A DNA stretch of 64,000 bases, from NCBI GenBank assembly GCA_910583615.1, contig CAJTXP010000013.1:1-64000 (forward strand). Direction: 5' to 3'. The translations under genes and the position numbers were made by a program. Under the pieces are notes generated by a model. The model worked only from the letters and a program-made list of their open reading frames with translations, ran no database searches and was not told where the DNA came from. Shown here piece after piece: positions 31,396-39,856 of the stretch. Source of the DNA: an uncultured Lachnospiraceae bacterium (lineage in GTDB: Bacteria > Bacillota > Clostridia > Lachnospirales > Lachnospiraceae). Every line of letters begins with the position of its first letter. The first letter of the stretch is position 1.

Positions 31396-32460
31396 ATGAA
31401 AGCCATCTACATTGAAGAACCGGGAAAGGTTGTGATCCGTGACATCGAGATGCCGAAGCGCAAAAGCGGCGAAGCCCTGCTGAAGGTGCTCTACGGCGGG
31501 ATCTGCGGCAGTGACCTGGGCTCTTACAGAGGAACGTTCGCATATTTTGATTATCCCCGTATTCCGGGACATGAATTTGCAGCAGAGATCGTGGAGATTG
31601 ACGATAACGATCAGGGGCTGAAGCCGGGGATGGTCGTGACCTGCAATCCGTATTTTAACTGCGGGCGCTGCTACAGCTGTGAGCGCGGTATTGTCAATGC
31701 CTGTATGGACAACCAGACCATGGGCTGCCAGAGGGACGGGGCGTTCTGCGAGTATATTACCATGCCGGTGGAAAGAATCTATGATGGAAAAGGTCTGTCG
31801 CCAAAGGTACTGGCAGCCATTGAGCCCTTCTGCATCAGTTATCATGGAGTGCAGCGTGCAGGAGTAAAGCCAGGAGACAAGGTGCTGGTGATCGGCGGCG
31901 GCACCATCGGCGTGCTGGCGGCCAGTGCGGCGAAGGCGCTGGGCGGAGAGGTCTACCTGTGCGACATCCCGCAGGCAAAGGAAAAGCTGGAGCGCAGCAG
32001 GGAGACCTTCAGCTTTGCCGGAACGATCCTGAACGAAGGGCCGGAAAGCCTGGAGGCTGCAGTGAAAGAGATCACCGGAAGCGTGGAAGTTGGAGGAAAC
32101 GTTCTGGGCAGCGGATTTGACGTCTGCATCGAAGCGGTGGGACTGCCTTCCACGTTCCAGTCCTGTATTGACTGTGCGGCATTCGGCGCCAAAGTAGTGC
32201 TGATCGGAGTGGGCAAGCAGAATCTGGATTTTAACTTTACACTGCTTCAGAAGAAAGAACTGAATGTGTTCGGCAGCCGCAATGCGCTGAAGAAAGACTT
32301 TCTGGAGCTGATCGACCTGGTGAAAGAGGGAAAAGTGGATCTGGAGAAGATCATCACCAATGTATACCGCTTTGAAGACGCCGCGCAGGCATTTGAGGAT
32401 TTCAGCACAAAAGGCGGAAGCATGCTGAAGGTGGGCATTGATTTTACAGATATCCATTGA
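31396..32460 (+). CDS. Zinc-dependent sugar-acid dehydrogenase (LgoD/YjjN-like)
   Basis: A medium-chain alcohol dehydrogenase of 354 residues. Catalytic zinc ligands are Cys37 (GGICGSD), His59-Glu60 (PGHEF) and a later Glu (AAIEPFCIS). The structural zinc cysteines are 89, 92, 95 and 103. The NAD(P) loop is VIGGGTIGVLAA. It leads an operon with a TRAP transporter, uxaB and uxaA. In that setting oxidation of L-galactonate (or L-gulonate) at C5 to tagaturonate (or fructuronate) is the likely reaction; there is no uronate isomerase in the window. The AAAGGAGG-type site fits the ATG at 31396. Confidence 0.85.
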   Translation: MKAIYIEEPGKVVIRDIEMPKRKSGEALLKVLYGGICGSDLGSYRGTFAYFDYPRIPGHEFAAEIVEIDDNDQGLKPGMVVTCNPYFNCGRCYSCERGIVNACMDNQTMGCQRDGAFCEYITMPVERIYDGKGLSPKVLAAIEPFCISYHGVQRAGVKPGDKVLVIGGGTIGVLAASAAKALGGEVYLCDIPQAKEKLERSRETFSFAGTILNEGPESLEAAVKEITGSVEVGGNVLGSGFDVCIEAVGLPSTFQSCIDCAAFGAKVVLIGVGKQNLDFNFTLLQKKELNVFGSRNALKKDFLELIDLVKEGKVDLEKIITNVYRFEDAAQAFEDFSTKGGSMLKVGIDFTDIH

Positions 32461-32557
32461 GCGGGGCATTTTCCTGTATTGTACTGCCGTGCAGGCAGAT
32501 ATGATAAAACGTAAATGTAAACTAAAATCAACAAAAAAAGCAAAGGAGAGGAACACC

Positions 32558-33649
32558 ATGAAAAGAAAGTATTTGGCACTGGTACTTGCTGGAGTTATGG
32601 CGCTGTCCATGACTGCCTGCGGCGGCGGAAGCACCCCTTCGGAAGCGCCTGCAGACGGCGGAGCGGCGGATGACGGGGCGGACGCAGGCTCTGAGGAAGC
32701 GGCGCCGGCGGCATCCGGGGACGCGGTGACGATTCAGATCGGTTTTGAGAACTCCATCTCGGAGCCCATCGGACAGGCGCTGGAGAAATGGCAGCAGCTG
32801 GTGGACGAAAAGGGAGACGGCAGCCTGAGGATCGAGCTGTATCCGGACAGCCAGCTGGGCAGCAAGAATGAGCTGATCGACGGCATGACCCTGGGCGAGC
32901 CGTATATGACGCTTGCAGACGGCGCGTTCTATGCAGATTACGGCGTACAGGATTTTGGCATCGTGTTCGGTCCGTTCCTGTTTGACGACTGGGATCAGTG
33001 CTGGACGCTCATCGAGAGCGACTGGTATGCGGATATGTGCGCTCAGCTGGAAGGAAAAGGCCTGAAGATCGTATCCTCCAACTGGAAATACGGTGAGCGT
33101 CACACCCTGACGACCAAACCGGTGGCAACGGTGGACGATCTGTCCGGCCTGAAGATCCGCGTGCCGGGCAACCAGATCCAGTCGGTTGGTTTTGATGTTC
33201 TCGGCCCAACTTCCACCGGTTTGGATCTGGGCGACGTGTACACGGCTCTTCAGCAGGGAACCATTGACGGAGCAGAGAATCCGCTGGCAACTCTGTATGG
33301 AAGAAAACTCCATGAGGTGGCAAAAAACCTGATCCTGGACGGACATGTGCTGAACTTCACCACGTGGGTTATGAGTGCGGATGTCTTTAACAGTCTGTCA
33401 GCTGAGCAGCAGGAGCTTCTGGTATCCACCGGCGAAGAGGCAGGCTTCTTCAACAATGACCTTGTGGATCAGTCCAACGAAGAGTACCTGCAGATGATGA
33501 AAGATGAAGGCGTTACCGTAGTGGAACCAACAGACGAAGTACTGGCAGGATTCCGCGAAAAAGCACAGGCATTCTATGAGAAAGGCAGCACTTTTGGATG
33601 GTCTGACGGTCTGTATGATACCGTAAGAGCAGCCATGGGCGCGCAGTAA
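32558..33649 (+). CDS. dctP: TRAP transporter solute-binding lipoprotein DctP
   Basis: A 363-residue binding protein with lipobox SMTACG (Cys22), an Ala/Gly/Asp-rich linker and the DctP fold (LYPDSQLGSKNELIDGM, LSGLKIRVPGNQIQSVG with the ligand Arg). It delivers a carboxylated sugar to the DctQ/DctM permease encoded next. It is followed by a hairpin terminator before dctQ that should give excess binding protein. AAAGGAGAGG precedes the ATG at 32558. Its close paralog is at 24741. Confidence 0.95.
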   Translation: MKRKYLALVLAGVMALSMTACGGGSTPSEAPADGGAADDGADAGSEEAAPAASGDAVTIQIGFENSISEPIGQALEKWQQLVDEKGDGSLRIELYPDSQLGSKNELIDGMTLGEPYMTLADGAFYADYGVQDFGIVFGPFLFDDWDQCWTLIESDWYADMCAQLEGKGLKIVSSNWKYGERHTLTTKPVATVDDLSGLKIRVPGNQIQSVGFDVLGPTSTGLDLGDVYTALQQGTIDGAENPLATLYGRKLHEVAKNLILDGHVLNFTTWVMSADVFNSLSAEQQELLVSTGEEAGFFNNDLVDQSNEEYLQMMKDEGVTVVEPTDEVLAGFREKAQAFYEKGSTFGWSDGLYDTVRAAMGAQ

Positions 33650-33729
33650 AACATGCGGGAGCCCGGGGTTCTGATGGCTGGCAGAACAGTAGGATGAATC
33701 TGCGGGAATCGGATGTGCAGTAATGATTT

Positions 33730-33765
33730 GCGGCTGGCCGTATGAGCACGCCAGCCGCTCTTTTT
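33730..33765 (+). terminator. Attenuating terminator between dctP and dctQ
   Basis: GCGGCTGGC and GCCAGCCGC form a perfect 9-bp stem followed by TCTTTTT. Partial termination here would make the binding protein more abundant than the membrane subunits. Confidence 0.75.
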
Positions 33766-33807
33766 AAAAAGAATGATCAGAAAATAATATTGGAGGGAGA
33801 GAAACGG

Positions 33808-34308
33808 ATGGAAAATCAGATGAAAAAAGAAAATTCTCTGAAAAATATTCTTGGGAATCTGGATATCATCGTCGCAGGCGTAGCGCTGATCGTCCTGATC
33901 ATTTTGACCTTTGCAGGCGTGGTCATGCGCTACATTGTCGGCCAGCCTTTTACCTGGCTGGAAGAAGTGCAGCTTTTCTGCATGGTCTGGATCGTGTTTG
34001 CAGCAGGCGGAGCGGCGTTCCGCACCAAAAGCCATGTGGCCATTGAGATGGTGGTGGAGATGTTTCCGGAAGGCGTGCAGAAGATCATCAGCTATGTGAT
34101 CGATGTCGTGGTTTTTCTGGTGATTGCGTATCTGCTCTACAACAGCTTCGGATTTATCCAGATGTTCATGAAGAACGGAAGAAGCTCCAGCATGCTGAAG
34201 ATACCCATGACGGTACAGTACGGGATTGCGCCGGTTTCGTACGTGCTTATGATTGTAAGCTATTTCTACAGCAAATATTTTGACAAGAGTGAGGAAGGAG
34301 GAGAGTAA
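33808..34308 (+). CDS. dctQ: TRAP transporter small permease DctQ
   Basis: A 166-residue membrane protein with four helices, including VGQPFTWLEEVQLFCMVWIVFAAGG in the second/third region and the conserved RTKSHVAIEMV loop. It pairs with DctM to form the sodium-driven symporter. The GGAGGGAG site selects the ATG at 33808; upstream in-frame codons lack one. DctM follows after a 2-bp gap. Confidence 0.93.
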   Translation: MENQMKKENSLKNILGNLDIIVAGVALIVLIILTFAGVVMRYIVGQPFTWLEEVQLFCMVWIVFAAGGAAFRTKSHVAIEMVVEMFPEGVQKIISYVIDVVVFLVIAYLLYNSFGFIQMFMKNGRSSSMLKIPMTVQYGIAPVSYVLMIVSYFYSKYFDKSEEGGE

Positions 34309-34310
34309 TC

Positions 34311-35603
34311 ATGTCAAGTTCAACGATTATTGCCATCTGTGCGGTGGCGCTTCTGGTACTGCTGTTTTTGAAGGTTCCGGTCTATATTGCGGTTCTCGGC
34401 GCTTCTGCGTGTTACTTTGTCCTGAATCCTTCCGCGAATCCGGTGATTTTTGCACAGCAGGCGATTACCGGCGTGGAGAGCATCTCGCTGCTGGCAATTC
34501 CGTTCTTTGTCTGCGCGGGTATTGTCATGAATTACACGGGCGTTACCTCCCGGATCATGGATTTCTGTTCCGTGCTGACCGGGCGGATGACCGGCGGACT
34601 GGCGCAGGTGAATATCCTTCTGTCCACCCTTATGGGAGGCCTGTCCGGTTCCAATATCGCAGATGCGGCCATGGAAGCGAAGATGATGGTGCCTGAGATG
34701 GAGAAGGTCGGATTTTCCAAATCCTTTTCCACCGTCGTAACAGCCGTGTCGTCCATGATTACGCCCCTGATCCCGCCCGGGATTGCCATGATCCTGTACG
34801 GCTGTATTGCAAATGTTTCCATTGGCAAGCTGTTTATCTCCGGCATCGGCGTGGGCGCGATCCTCTGCATCGCGGAGATGGTGCTGACGGCAGTTATCTC
34901 CAAAAAGCGCGGCTATGTGCCCATGCGTACGGAAAAGATCTCCCCGAAAGAGTTCGGCAGGGCGGCAAAGCCGGCGATTCTGCCGCTGTGCCTTCCGATT
35001 ATCATCATCGGCGGTATCCGCCTCGGTATCTTCACCGCTACGGAGGCCGGAGCAGTCGCAATCATCTATGCGGTGATCCTGGGACTGATCTACCGGGAAC
35101 TGAAGATGAAGGATATGACCGTTGCCCTGAAAGAGACGGTAACGACCACGGCTTCCATTATGCTGATCGTGTCGGCGGCGGCGGTATTTTCCTGGATCCT
35201 GACCAAGGAGCGGATTCCCCAGCAGCTGACGGAATGGATGATGACGGCAATCCACAGCAAGTACGTATTCCTGATCGTAGTCAATATTTTCCTGATTATC
35301 GTTGGCATGTTCATCGAGGGAAACGCTTCCATGATCATTCTGGTGCCGCTTCTTGCGCCGATTGCAGCAAGCTATGGCATTGACGAGATCCAGTTTGCCA
35401 TGGTCTATATTTTCAATAACGCCATCGGAGCATTTTCGCCGCCTATGGGTACCCTGATGTTTGTAACCTGCGGCATTACCGGCTGTAAGACGAAGGATTT
35501 CATCAAGGAGGCCGTTCCCTATTATATCCTGCTGTTTGTCGTACTGATGCTTCTGACCTATGTGCCGTTCTGTACGACTGCACTGGTTAACCTGTTCTAC
35601 TAA
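34311..35603 (+). CDS. dctM: TRAP transporter large permease DctM
   Basis: A 430-residue inner-membrane transporter subunit with about eleven to twelve helices. The family segments GLSGSNIADAAMEAKMMVPEM and TAVSSMITPLIPPGIAMILYG and the second-half repeat VGMFIEGNASMIILVPLLAP are present. With DctQ and DctP it imports an organic acid, here most likely the sugar acid oxidised by the dehydrogenase at 31396. Confidence 0.95.
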   Translation: MSSSTIIAICAVALLVLLFLKVPVYIAVLGASACYFVLNPSANPVIFAQQAITGVESISLLAIPFFVCAGIVMNYTGVTSRIMDFCSVLTGRMTGGLAQVNILLSTLMGGLSGSNIADAAMEAKMMVPEMEKVGFSKSFSTVVTAVSSMITPLIPPGIAMILYGCIANVSIGKLFISGIGVGAILCIAEMVLTAVISKKRGYVPMRTEKISPKEFGRAAKPAILPLCLPIIIIGGIRLGIFTATEAGAVAIIYAVILGLIYRELKMKDMTVALKETVTTTASIMLIVSAAAVFSWILTKERIPQQLTEWMMTAIHSKYVFLIVVNIFLIIVGMFIEGNASMIILVPLLAPIAASYGIDEIQFAMVYIFNNAIGAFSPPMGTLMFVTCGITGCKTKDFIKEAVPYYILLFVVLMLLTYVPFCTTALVNLFY

Positions 35604-35668
35604 AAACAAGATACAGCAGCAGTCCGGGCGGCATGCTGCAGAATTTTCAGAGGAGTTGAAGATCTGAT

Positions 35669-37168
35669 ATGGAAAAACTGAATTATGAGGTTCTGGAAAA
35701 AACAGGCTATCAGGGCTACCTGTTAAAAAAAGCGCCTGAAAAAGTCCTGCAGTTCGGCGAAGGCAATTTCCTGCGCGCCTTCGTGGATTACTGGTTTGAC
35801 CTTGCCAACGAAAAGGCGGGATGGAACGGGAAATGCGTGCTGGTCCAGCCTATCGGAGGCGGACTTGCGAAGATGATCAATGAGCAGGAGGGGCTCTATA
35901 CCCTGTATCTGCGGGGCAGCGAGAAAGGACAGAAGGCGGATGAGCGCCGGGTGATCTCCAGCGTCAGCCGCTGCCTGAACCCCTATGAGGCGGACGATTA
36001 TAAAGCCATGATGGAGGTGGCTGCCGGCGACGACCTGGAGATTATCGTCTCCAATACGACGGAAGCGGGCATTGTATATGATCCGTCCTGCAGGCAGGAG
36101 GACCTTCCGCCTTCCAGCTTTCCGGCAAAATTAACGCAGGTGCTCTACCATCGTTATCAGGCGGGAAAGCCGGGCATTCTCATGCTGGCCTGCGAGCTTA
36201 TTGACAACAATGGAAAAGAGCTTTTGAAATGTGTAAATCAGTACATTGATCAATGGGGCATGGAGGAAGGCTTCCGCACCTACGTCAACGAAGAATGCAC
36301 TTTCTGCGGTTCTCTGGTGGACCGGATCGTTCCGGGACGGATCCGGGATCCGAAAGAAGTGGAAGAGCTGAATAAAAAACACGGATATGAGGATCCGCTT
36401 CTGGACGTGGGAGAAGTGTTCGGCGTGTGGGTGATTGAAGGAGACGAGAAGCTGAATGACGTACTTCCGTTCCGGAGAGCAGGGATCGAAGACAGGGTAT
36501 TCGTCACGCCGGATATGAGCCCCTATAAGAAGAGAAAGGTTCGGATTCTGAATGGGGCGCACACCGGATTTGTACTGGGCGCTTATCTGGCAGGGGAGGA
36601 CATCGTCCGCGACTGCATGCATGACGAGGTCATCAGAGGCTTTATGAACAAGATGCTTTATGAAGAGGTGATTCCGACTCTTCCGCTGGATAAGGACGAT
36701 CTGATGCAGTTTGCCGCTGCCGTTGAGGACCGCTTTAACAATCCGTTTGTGAATCACGAGCTCATGAGCATCTCCCTGAACTCCACATCCAAATGGAAAG
36801 CCCGGAATATGCCCTCCTTCCTTGGCTATATAGAAGAGAAAAAAGAGCTTCCGGTCTGCCTGACCATGTCTCTGGCCGCTTATATTGCATTTTACAGCAA
36901 CGATATTCAGGGACTGACGGATGCGGGCCTGGTGTGCAGGCGTCCGGCAGGCAATGAATATACAGTCAGCGATGACCGCTGGGTCCTGGAGTTCTACCAT
37001 GCGCATAAAGAGGACAGTGAAGAAGCGCTGGTGCACGCAGTGCTGTCCAATACGCAGATGTGGGATCAGGATCTGACCGCCATCGACGGACTGGAGGCCG
37101 CAGTTGCCTCCGGATTGAAAAAGATACGGACGGAAGGAGCGAAAGCAGCTTATCAGAGCTGTCTGTAA
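35669..37168 (+). CDS. uxaB: Tagaturonate reductase (altronate oxidoreductase)
   Basis: A 499-residue mannitol-dehydrogenase-family enzyme that reduces D-tagaturonate to D-altronate with NADH. It aligns well with E. coli UxaB: QFGEGNFLRAFVDYWFDL, VSNTTEAGI, SFPAKLT, CELIDNNG, FCGSLVDRIVPG, and the catalytic Lys region SPYKKRKVRILNGAHT. The UxuB (fructuronate) type is less similar. Its product is the substrate of UxaA, whose gene starts 5 bp after its stop. Confidence 0.92.
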   Translation: MEKLNYEVLEKTGYQGYLLKKAPEKVLQFGEGNFLRAFVDYWFDLANEKAGWNGKCVLVQPIGGGLAKMINEQEGLYTLYLRGSEKGQKADERRVISSVSRCLNPYEADDYKAMMEVAAGDDLEIIVSNTTEAGIVYDPSCRQEDLPPSSFPAKLTQVLYHRYQAGKPGILMLACELIDNNGKELLKCVNQYIDQWGMEEGFRTYVNEECTFCGSLVDRIVPGRIRDPKEVEELNKKHGYEDPLLDVGEVFGVWVIEGDEKLNDVLPFRRAGIEDRVFVTPDMSPYKKRKVRILNGAHTGFVLGAYLAGEDIVRDCMHDEVIRGFMNKMLYEEVIPTLPLDKDDLMQFAAAVEDRFNNPFVNHELMSISLNSTSKWKARNMPSFLGYIEEKKELPVCLTMSLAAYIAFYSNDIQGLTDAGLVCRRPAGNEYTVSDDRWVLEFYHAHKEDSEEALVHAVLSNTQMWDQDLTAIDGLEAAVASGLKKIRTEGAKAAYQSCL

Positions 37169-37173
37169 AGCCT

Positions 37174-38652
37174 ATGAAAACAATTCAGATTACAACGGCA
37201 GACAATGTGGCGGTGGCGCTTCATCCTGTTGCGAAAGGAGAACGGATCGAGGCCGGGGGGCGGGTCCTGGAGGCTGCGGAAGAGATTCCTCAGGGCCATA
37301 AAATCGCAGTCTGCAGGATTGGAAGCGGGGAACATGTGGTCAAATACGGATTTCCCATCGGTCATGCCACCAGAGATGTGGAAGCAGGATGCTGGGTACA
37401 TACCCACAATATGGCCACCAATCTGGAAGGGGAGATGGAGTACCGGTATGAGCCGGATCTCCATGCCCCGGAACCGGTGGAGCCGGAGATATTCATGGGA
37501 TATCGGAGACGGGACGGCCGCGCGGCGATCCGCAATGAGATCTGGGTGATCCCCACAGTGGGCTGCGTGAACGATGTGGCGAAGAAGATCGTGAAAGACA
37601 ACCAGCATCTGGCGCAGGGGAGCATTGACGGCCTCTATACCTTTCCGCATCCCTTCGGCTGCAGCCAGACCGGTCACGACCACGCCCAGACCAGAAAGCT
37701 TCTGGCGGCTCTGGTGCGTCATCCCAATGCGGGAGCCGTTCTTGTAGTGGGACTTGGCTGTGAAAACCTGACCCATGAGCAGTTCCTCCAGGAACTGGGT
37801 GAATACGATGCGGACCGGGTGAAATTCCTCACCTGTCAGGAGGTGGAGGATGAGTTCGCCGAGGCGGAGCGGCTGTTAAAAGAATGTGCGGCTTATGCGT
37901 CTTCTTTCGTGCGGGAACCGATTCCGGTCAGCGAACTGGTTATCGGCATGAAGTGCGGAGGCTCCGACGGTCTGTCCGGCATTACGGCCAATCCGACAGT
38001 GGGCAGATTCAGCGATATGATGAGTGCCAGAGGCGGTTCCACGGTGCTGACGGAAGTGCCGGAGATGTTCGGTGCAGAAGGATTTCTCATGAACCGGTGT
38101 GTCAACGAAGCAGTATTTGAAAAAGCCGTAAACATGATCAATGGGTTTAAAAATTACTTCATCAGCCATAACGAGGTGGTCTATGACAATCCCAGCCCGG
38201 GCAACCGCCAGGGCGGAATCACCACGCTGGAGGACAAATCCTGCGGCTGTGTGCAGAAAGGCGGTACGGCCCCCATCATGGATGTGATCGGTTACGGGGA
38301 GCAGGTGGTGACGAAGGGGCTGAACATGCTCTACGGCCCCGGCAACGATCTGGTGTCCGTTACGGCCATGACGGCGGCGGGAGCGCATATGATTCTGTTT
38401 ACCACGGGACGGGGGACGCCCTTCGGGGCTCCGGCGCCCACGCTGAAGATTGCCACCAACAGCCAGCTGGCGGAAAAGAAGAAGGGGTGGATTGATTTTG
38501 ACGCAGGTCCGGTGGCGGACGGAGAGTCTGTTGAGTCTGCAGCCGGAAGGCTTCTTCGGCTGGTGATCCAGGTGGCCGGCGGGCAGAAGACCCGGACGGA
38601 GGAGATGGGATACCGGGAGATCTCGATCTTTAAGGATGGGGTCGTGCTGTAG
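37174..38652 (+). CDS. uxaA: Altronate dehydratase
   Basis: A 492-residue UxaA-type dehydratase that converts D-altronate to 2-keto-3-deoxygluconate. The N-terminal SAF domain starts ITTADNVAVALHP with WVHTHNM. The C-terminal catalytic domain has GYRRRDGRAAIRNEIWVIPT, CSQTGHDHAQ, MKCGGSDGLSGITANP and LEDKSCGCVQKGG. No good ribosome site precedes the ATG at 37174, so translation probably depends on ribosomes finishing uxaB. KDG then goes to KdgK (21938). Confidence 0.95.
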   Translation: MKTIQITTADNVAVALHPVAKGERIEAGGRVLEAAEEIPQGHKIAVCRIGSGEHVVKYGFPIGHATRDVEAGCWVHTHNMATNLEGEMEYRYEPDLHAPEPVEPEIFMGYRRRDGRAAIRNEIWVIPTVGCVNDVAKKIVKDNQHLAQGSIDGLYTFPHPFGCSQTGHDHAQTRKLLAALVRHPNAGAVLVVGLGCENLTHEQFLQELGEYDADRVKFLTCQEVEDEFAEAERLLKECAAYASSFVREPIPVSELVIGMKCGGSDGLSGITANPTVGRFSDMMSARGGSTVLTEVPEMFGAEGFLMNRCVNEAVFEKAVNMINGFKNYFISHNEVVYDNPSPGNRQGGITTLEDKSCGCVQKGGTAPIMDVIGYGEQVVTKGLNMLYGPGNDLVSVTAMTAAGAHMILFTTGRGTPFGAPAPTLKIATNSQLAEKKKGWIDFDAGPVADGESVESAAGRLLRLVIQVAGGQKTRTEEMGYREISIFKDGVVL

Positions 38653-38696
38653 AAGAAACCGGTGCCAGGCGATAATATAAACGATGGATAATGGTT

Positions 38697-39458
38697 TTAT
38701 ACAGTTCCCTGATACCCCAGAAGCCTGGAGATCCTGGCAGCCTGCCGGCGGATCAGCTCTCCTGCCTTTTCATAATCATCTTCCGGCCGGTAGAAGCCGG
38801 AGATACTGACTGCGCCTTCGAGCGTTCCGTTTCTCTGATAGACCGGAGCGCTGGCGCAGACCATGTGTTCTTCATATTCACGGAAATCCAGTGCATAGCC
38901 GCGCGTGCGGATCAGGTCCAGGTCCCGGGAGAGTTCTTCCGGGCTTTTTAGCGTATACCGGGTTCTGGGCTGTATCTCCATGTCGGAGAGAAGGGCGTTG
39001 GACTGTTCCTCCGGCAGAAAGGCCAGCAGGGTCTTTCCAAGAGAGGTACAGTACAAAGGTGCGGTACTCCCCACGGTTGCCGTTGTAATAATGGGATTTT
39101 CAGGAACTTCCTTTAAGATATAGACGACTTCTTTTCCGGAAAGCTTTCCGAAGAATGCAGTTCGGTCGGATATATGGGCCAGTTCTGTAAGCTCGGAGGA
39201 GATCAGCTTCAGCGTATCGTTGGCGTCGGGATAAGACATACCGATCCGGTAGGCAAAGATCCCGATCTGATAGAGTTGTTTTGGCCCGGATTTTGTGGAA
39301 AGCATTCCTTCCTGCACAAGGGTGACCAGGATGTCGTAGGCGCTGGTCTTTGGAAGGGAGAACTGCTCACACAGTTCGTCCAGAGAGACGCCCTCCGGGT
39401 GAGCGGCAATACAGGAAAGTATCTGTACGGCGCGCTGTACGGTTCGATTGGTTTTCAA
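38697..39458 (-). CDS. IclR-family transcriptional regulator
   Basis: A 253-residue regulator. The N-terminal winged helix (TVQRAVQILSCIAAHPEGVS, FSLPKTSAYDILVTL) is followed by an IclR effector domain (LSGKEVVYILKEVP, PLYCTSLGKTLLAFLP, TRGYALDFREYEEHMVC). It starts at TTG 39458 behind a GGAGG site. It is convergent with the uxa operon and belongs to the family that includes KdgR. The two ATTCG-N6-CGAAT boxes at kdgK are candidate targets. Confidence 0.93.
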   Translation of the reverse strand: MKTNRTVQRAVQILSCIAAHPEGVSLDELCEQFSLPKTSAYDILVTLVQEGMLSTKSGPKQLYQIGIFAYRIGMSYPDANDTLKLISSELTELAHISDRTAFFGKLSGKEVVYILKEVPENPIITTATVGSTAPLYCTSLGKTLLAFLPEEQSNALLSDMEIQPRTRYTLKSPEELSRDLDLIRTRGYALDFREYEEHMVCASAPVYQRNGTLEGAVSISGFYRPEDDYEKAGELIRRQAARISRLLGYQGTV

Positions 39459-39490
39459 GAAACTTCCTCCTTCCTTTGTTGTATGTTATC

Positions 39491-39715
39491 CTGTCGTTAC
39501 TGTTCACGGGGTGGGTGGCGGTCTGCGCCCTGGACCTCTGTGCTCTGCGCTCGTATGGAATGTATCGGACACCGAAGCCGTTTTGTCCGTCCCATTCGGA
39601 CAGGTTTGTTCGCCTGAGACGGACAAAACGGCTCCGCTGTCCGCTCCAGTCCACACAGCGCTGCAGAGCACAGAGGTCCAGGGCGCAGACCACCACCCGG
39701 TGAACAGTAACATCC
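39491..39715 (+). repeat. Dispersed palindromic repeat, copy C
   Basis: Ends read GTTACTGTTCAC on the left and GTGAACAGTAAC on the right. Outer arms GGTCTGCGCCCTGGACCTCT and their complement follow, then the asymmetric inner segments in the same order as copy A, and inner arms CCGTTTTGTCCGTC/GACGGACAAAACGG. This is the clearest full copy and shows the true termini. Frames read from it are shared between copies and are not credible genes. Confidence 0.8.
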
Positions 39716-39856
39716 TATCACAGCCCTTCTGATTTCGCAAGTGGAGCGCTTGATAAAAGCAGGAAGCTGTGTTAGGATGGGTATAGGATAAATGTATGGG
39801 TGCCTGGTAAAATTCAGATGTTTTGATGGAAAGAACCGTCGTAAGGAGAAGGTATC

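Noticed and set aside
34320..35609. A 429-codon minus-strand frame opposite dctM
   Set aside because: It is rich in His, Arg, Gln and Asp, as expected for the complement of a membrane-protein gene, and has no domain.
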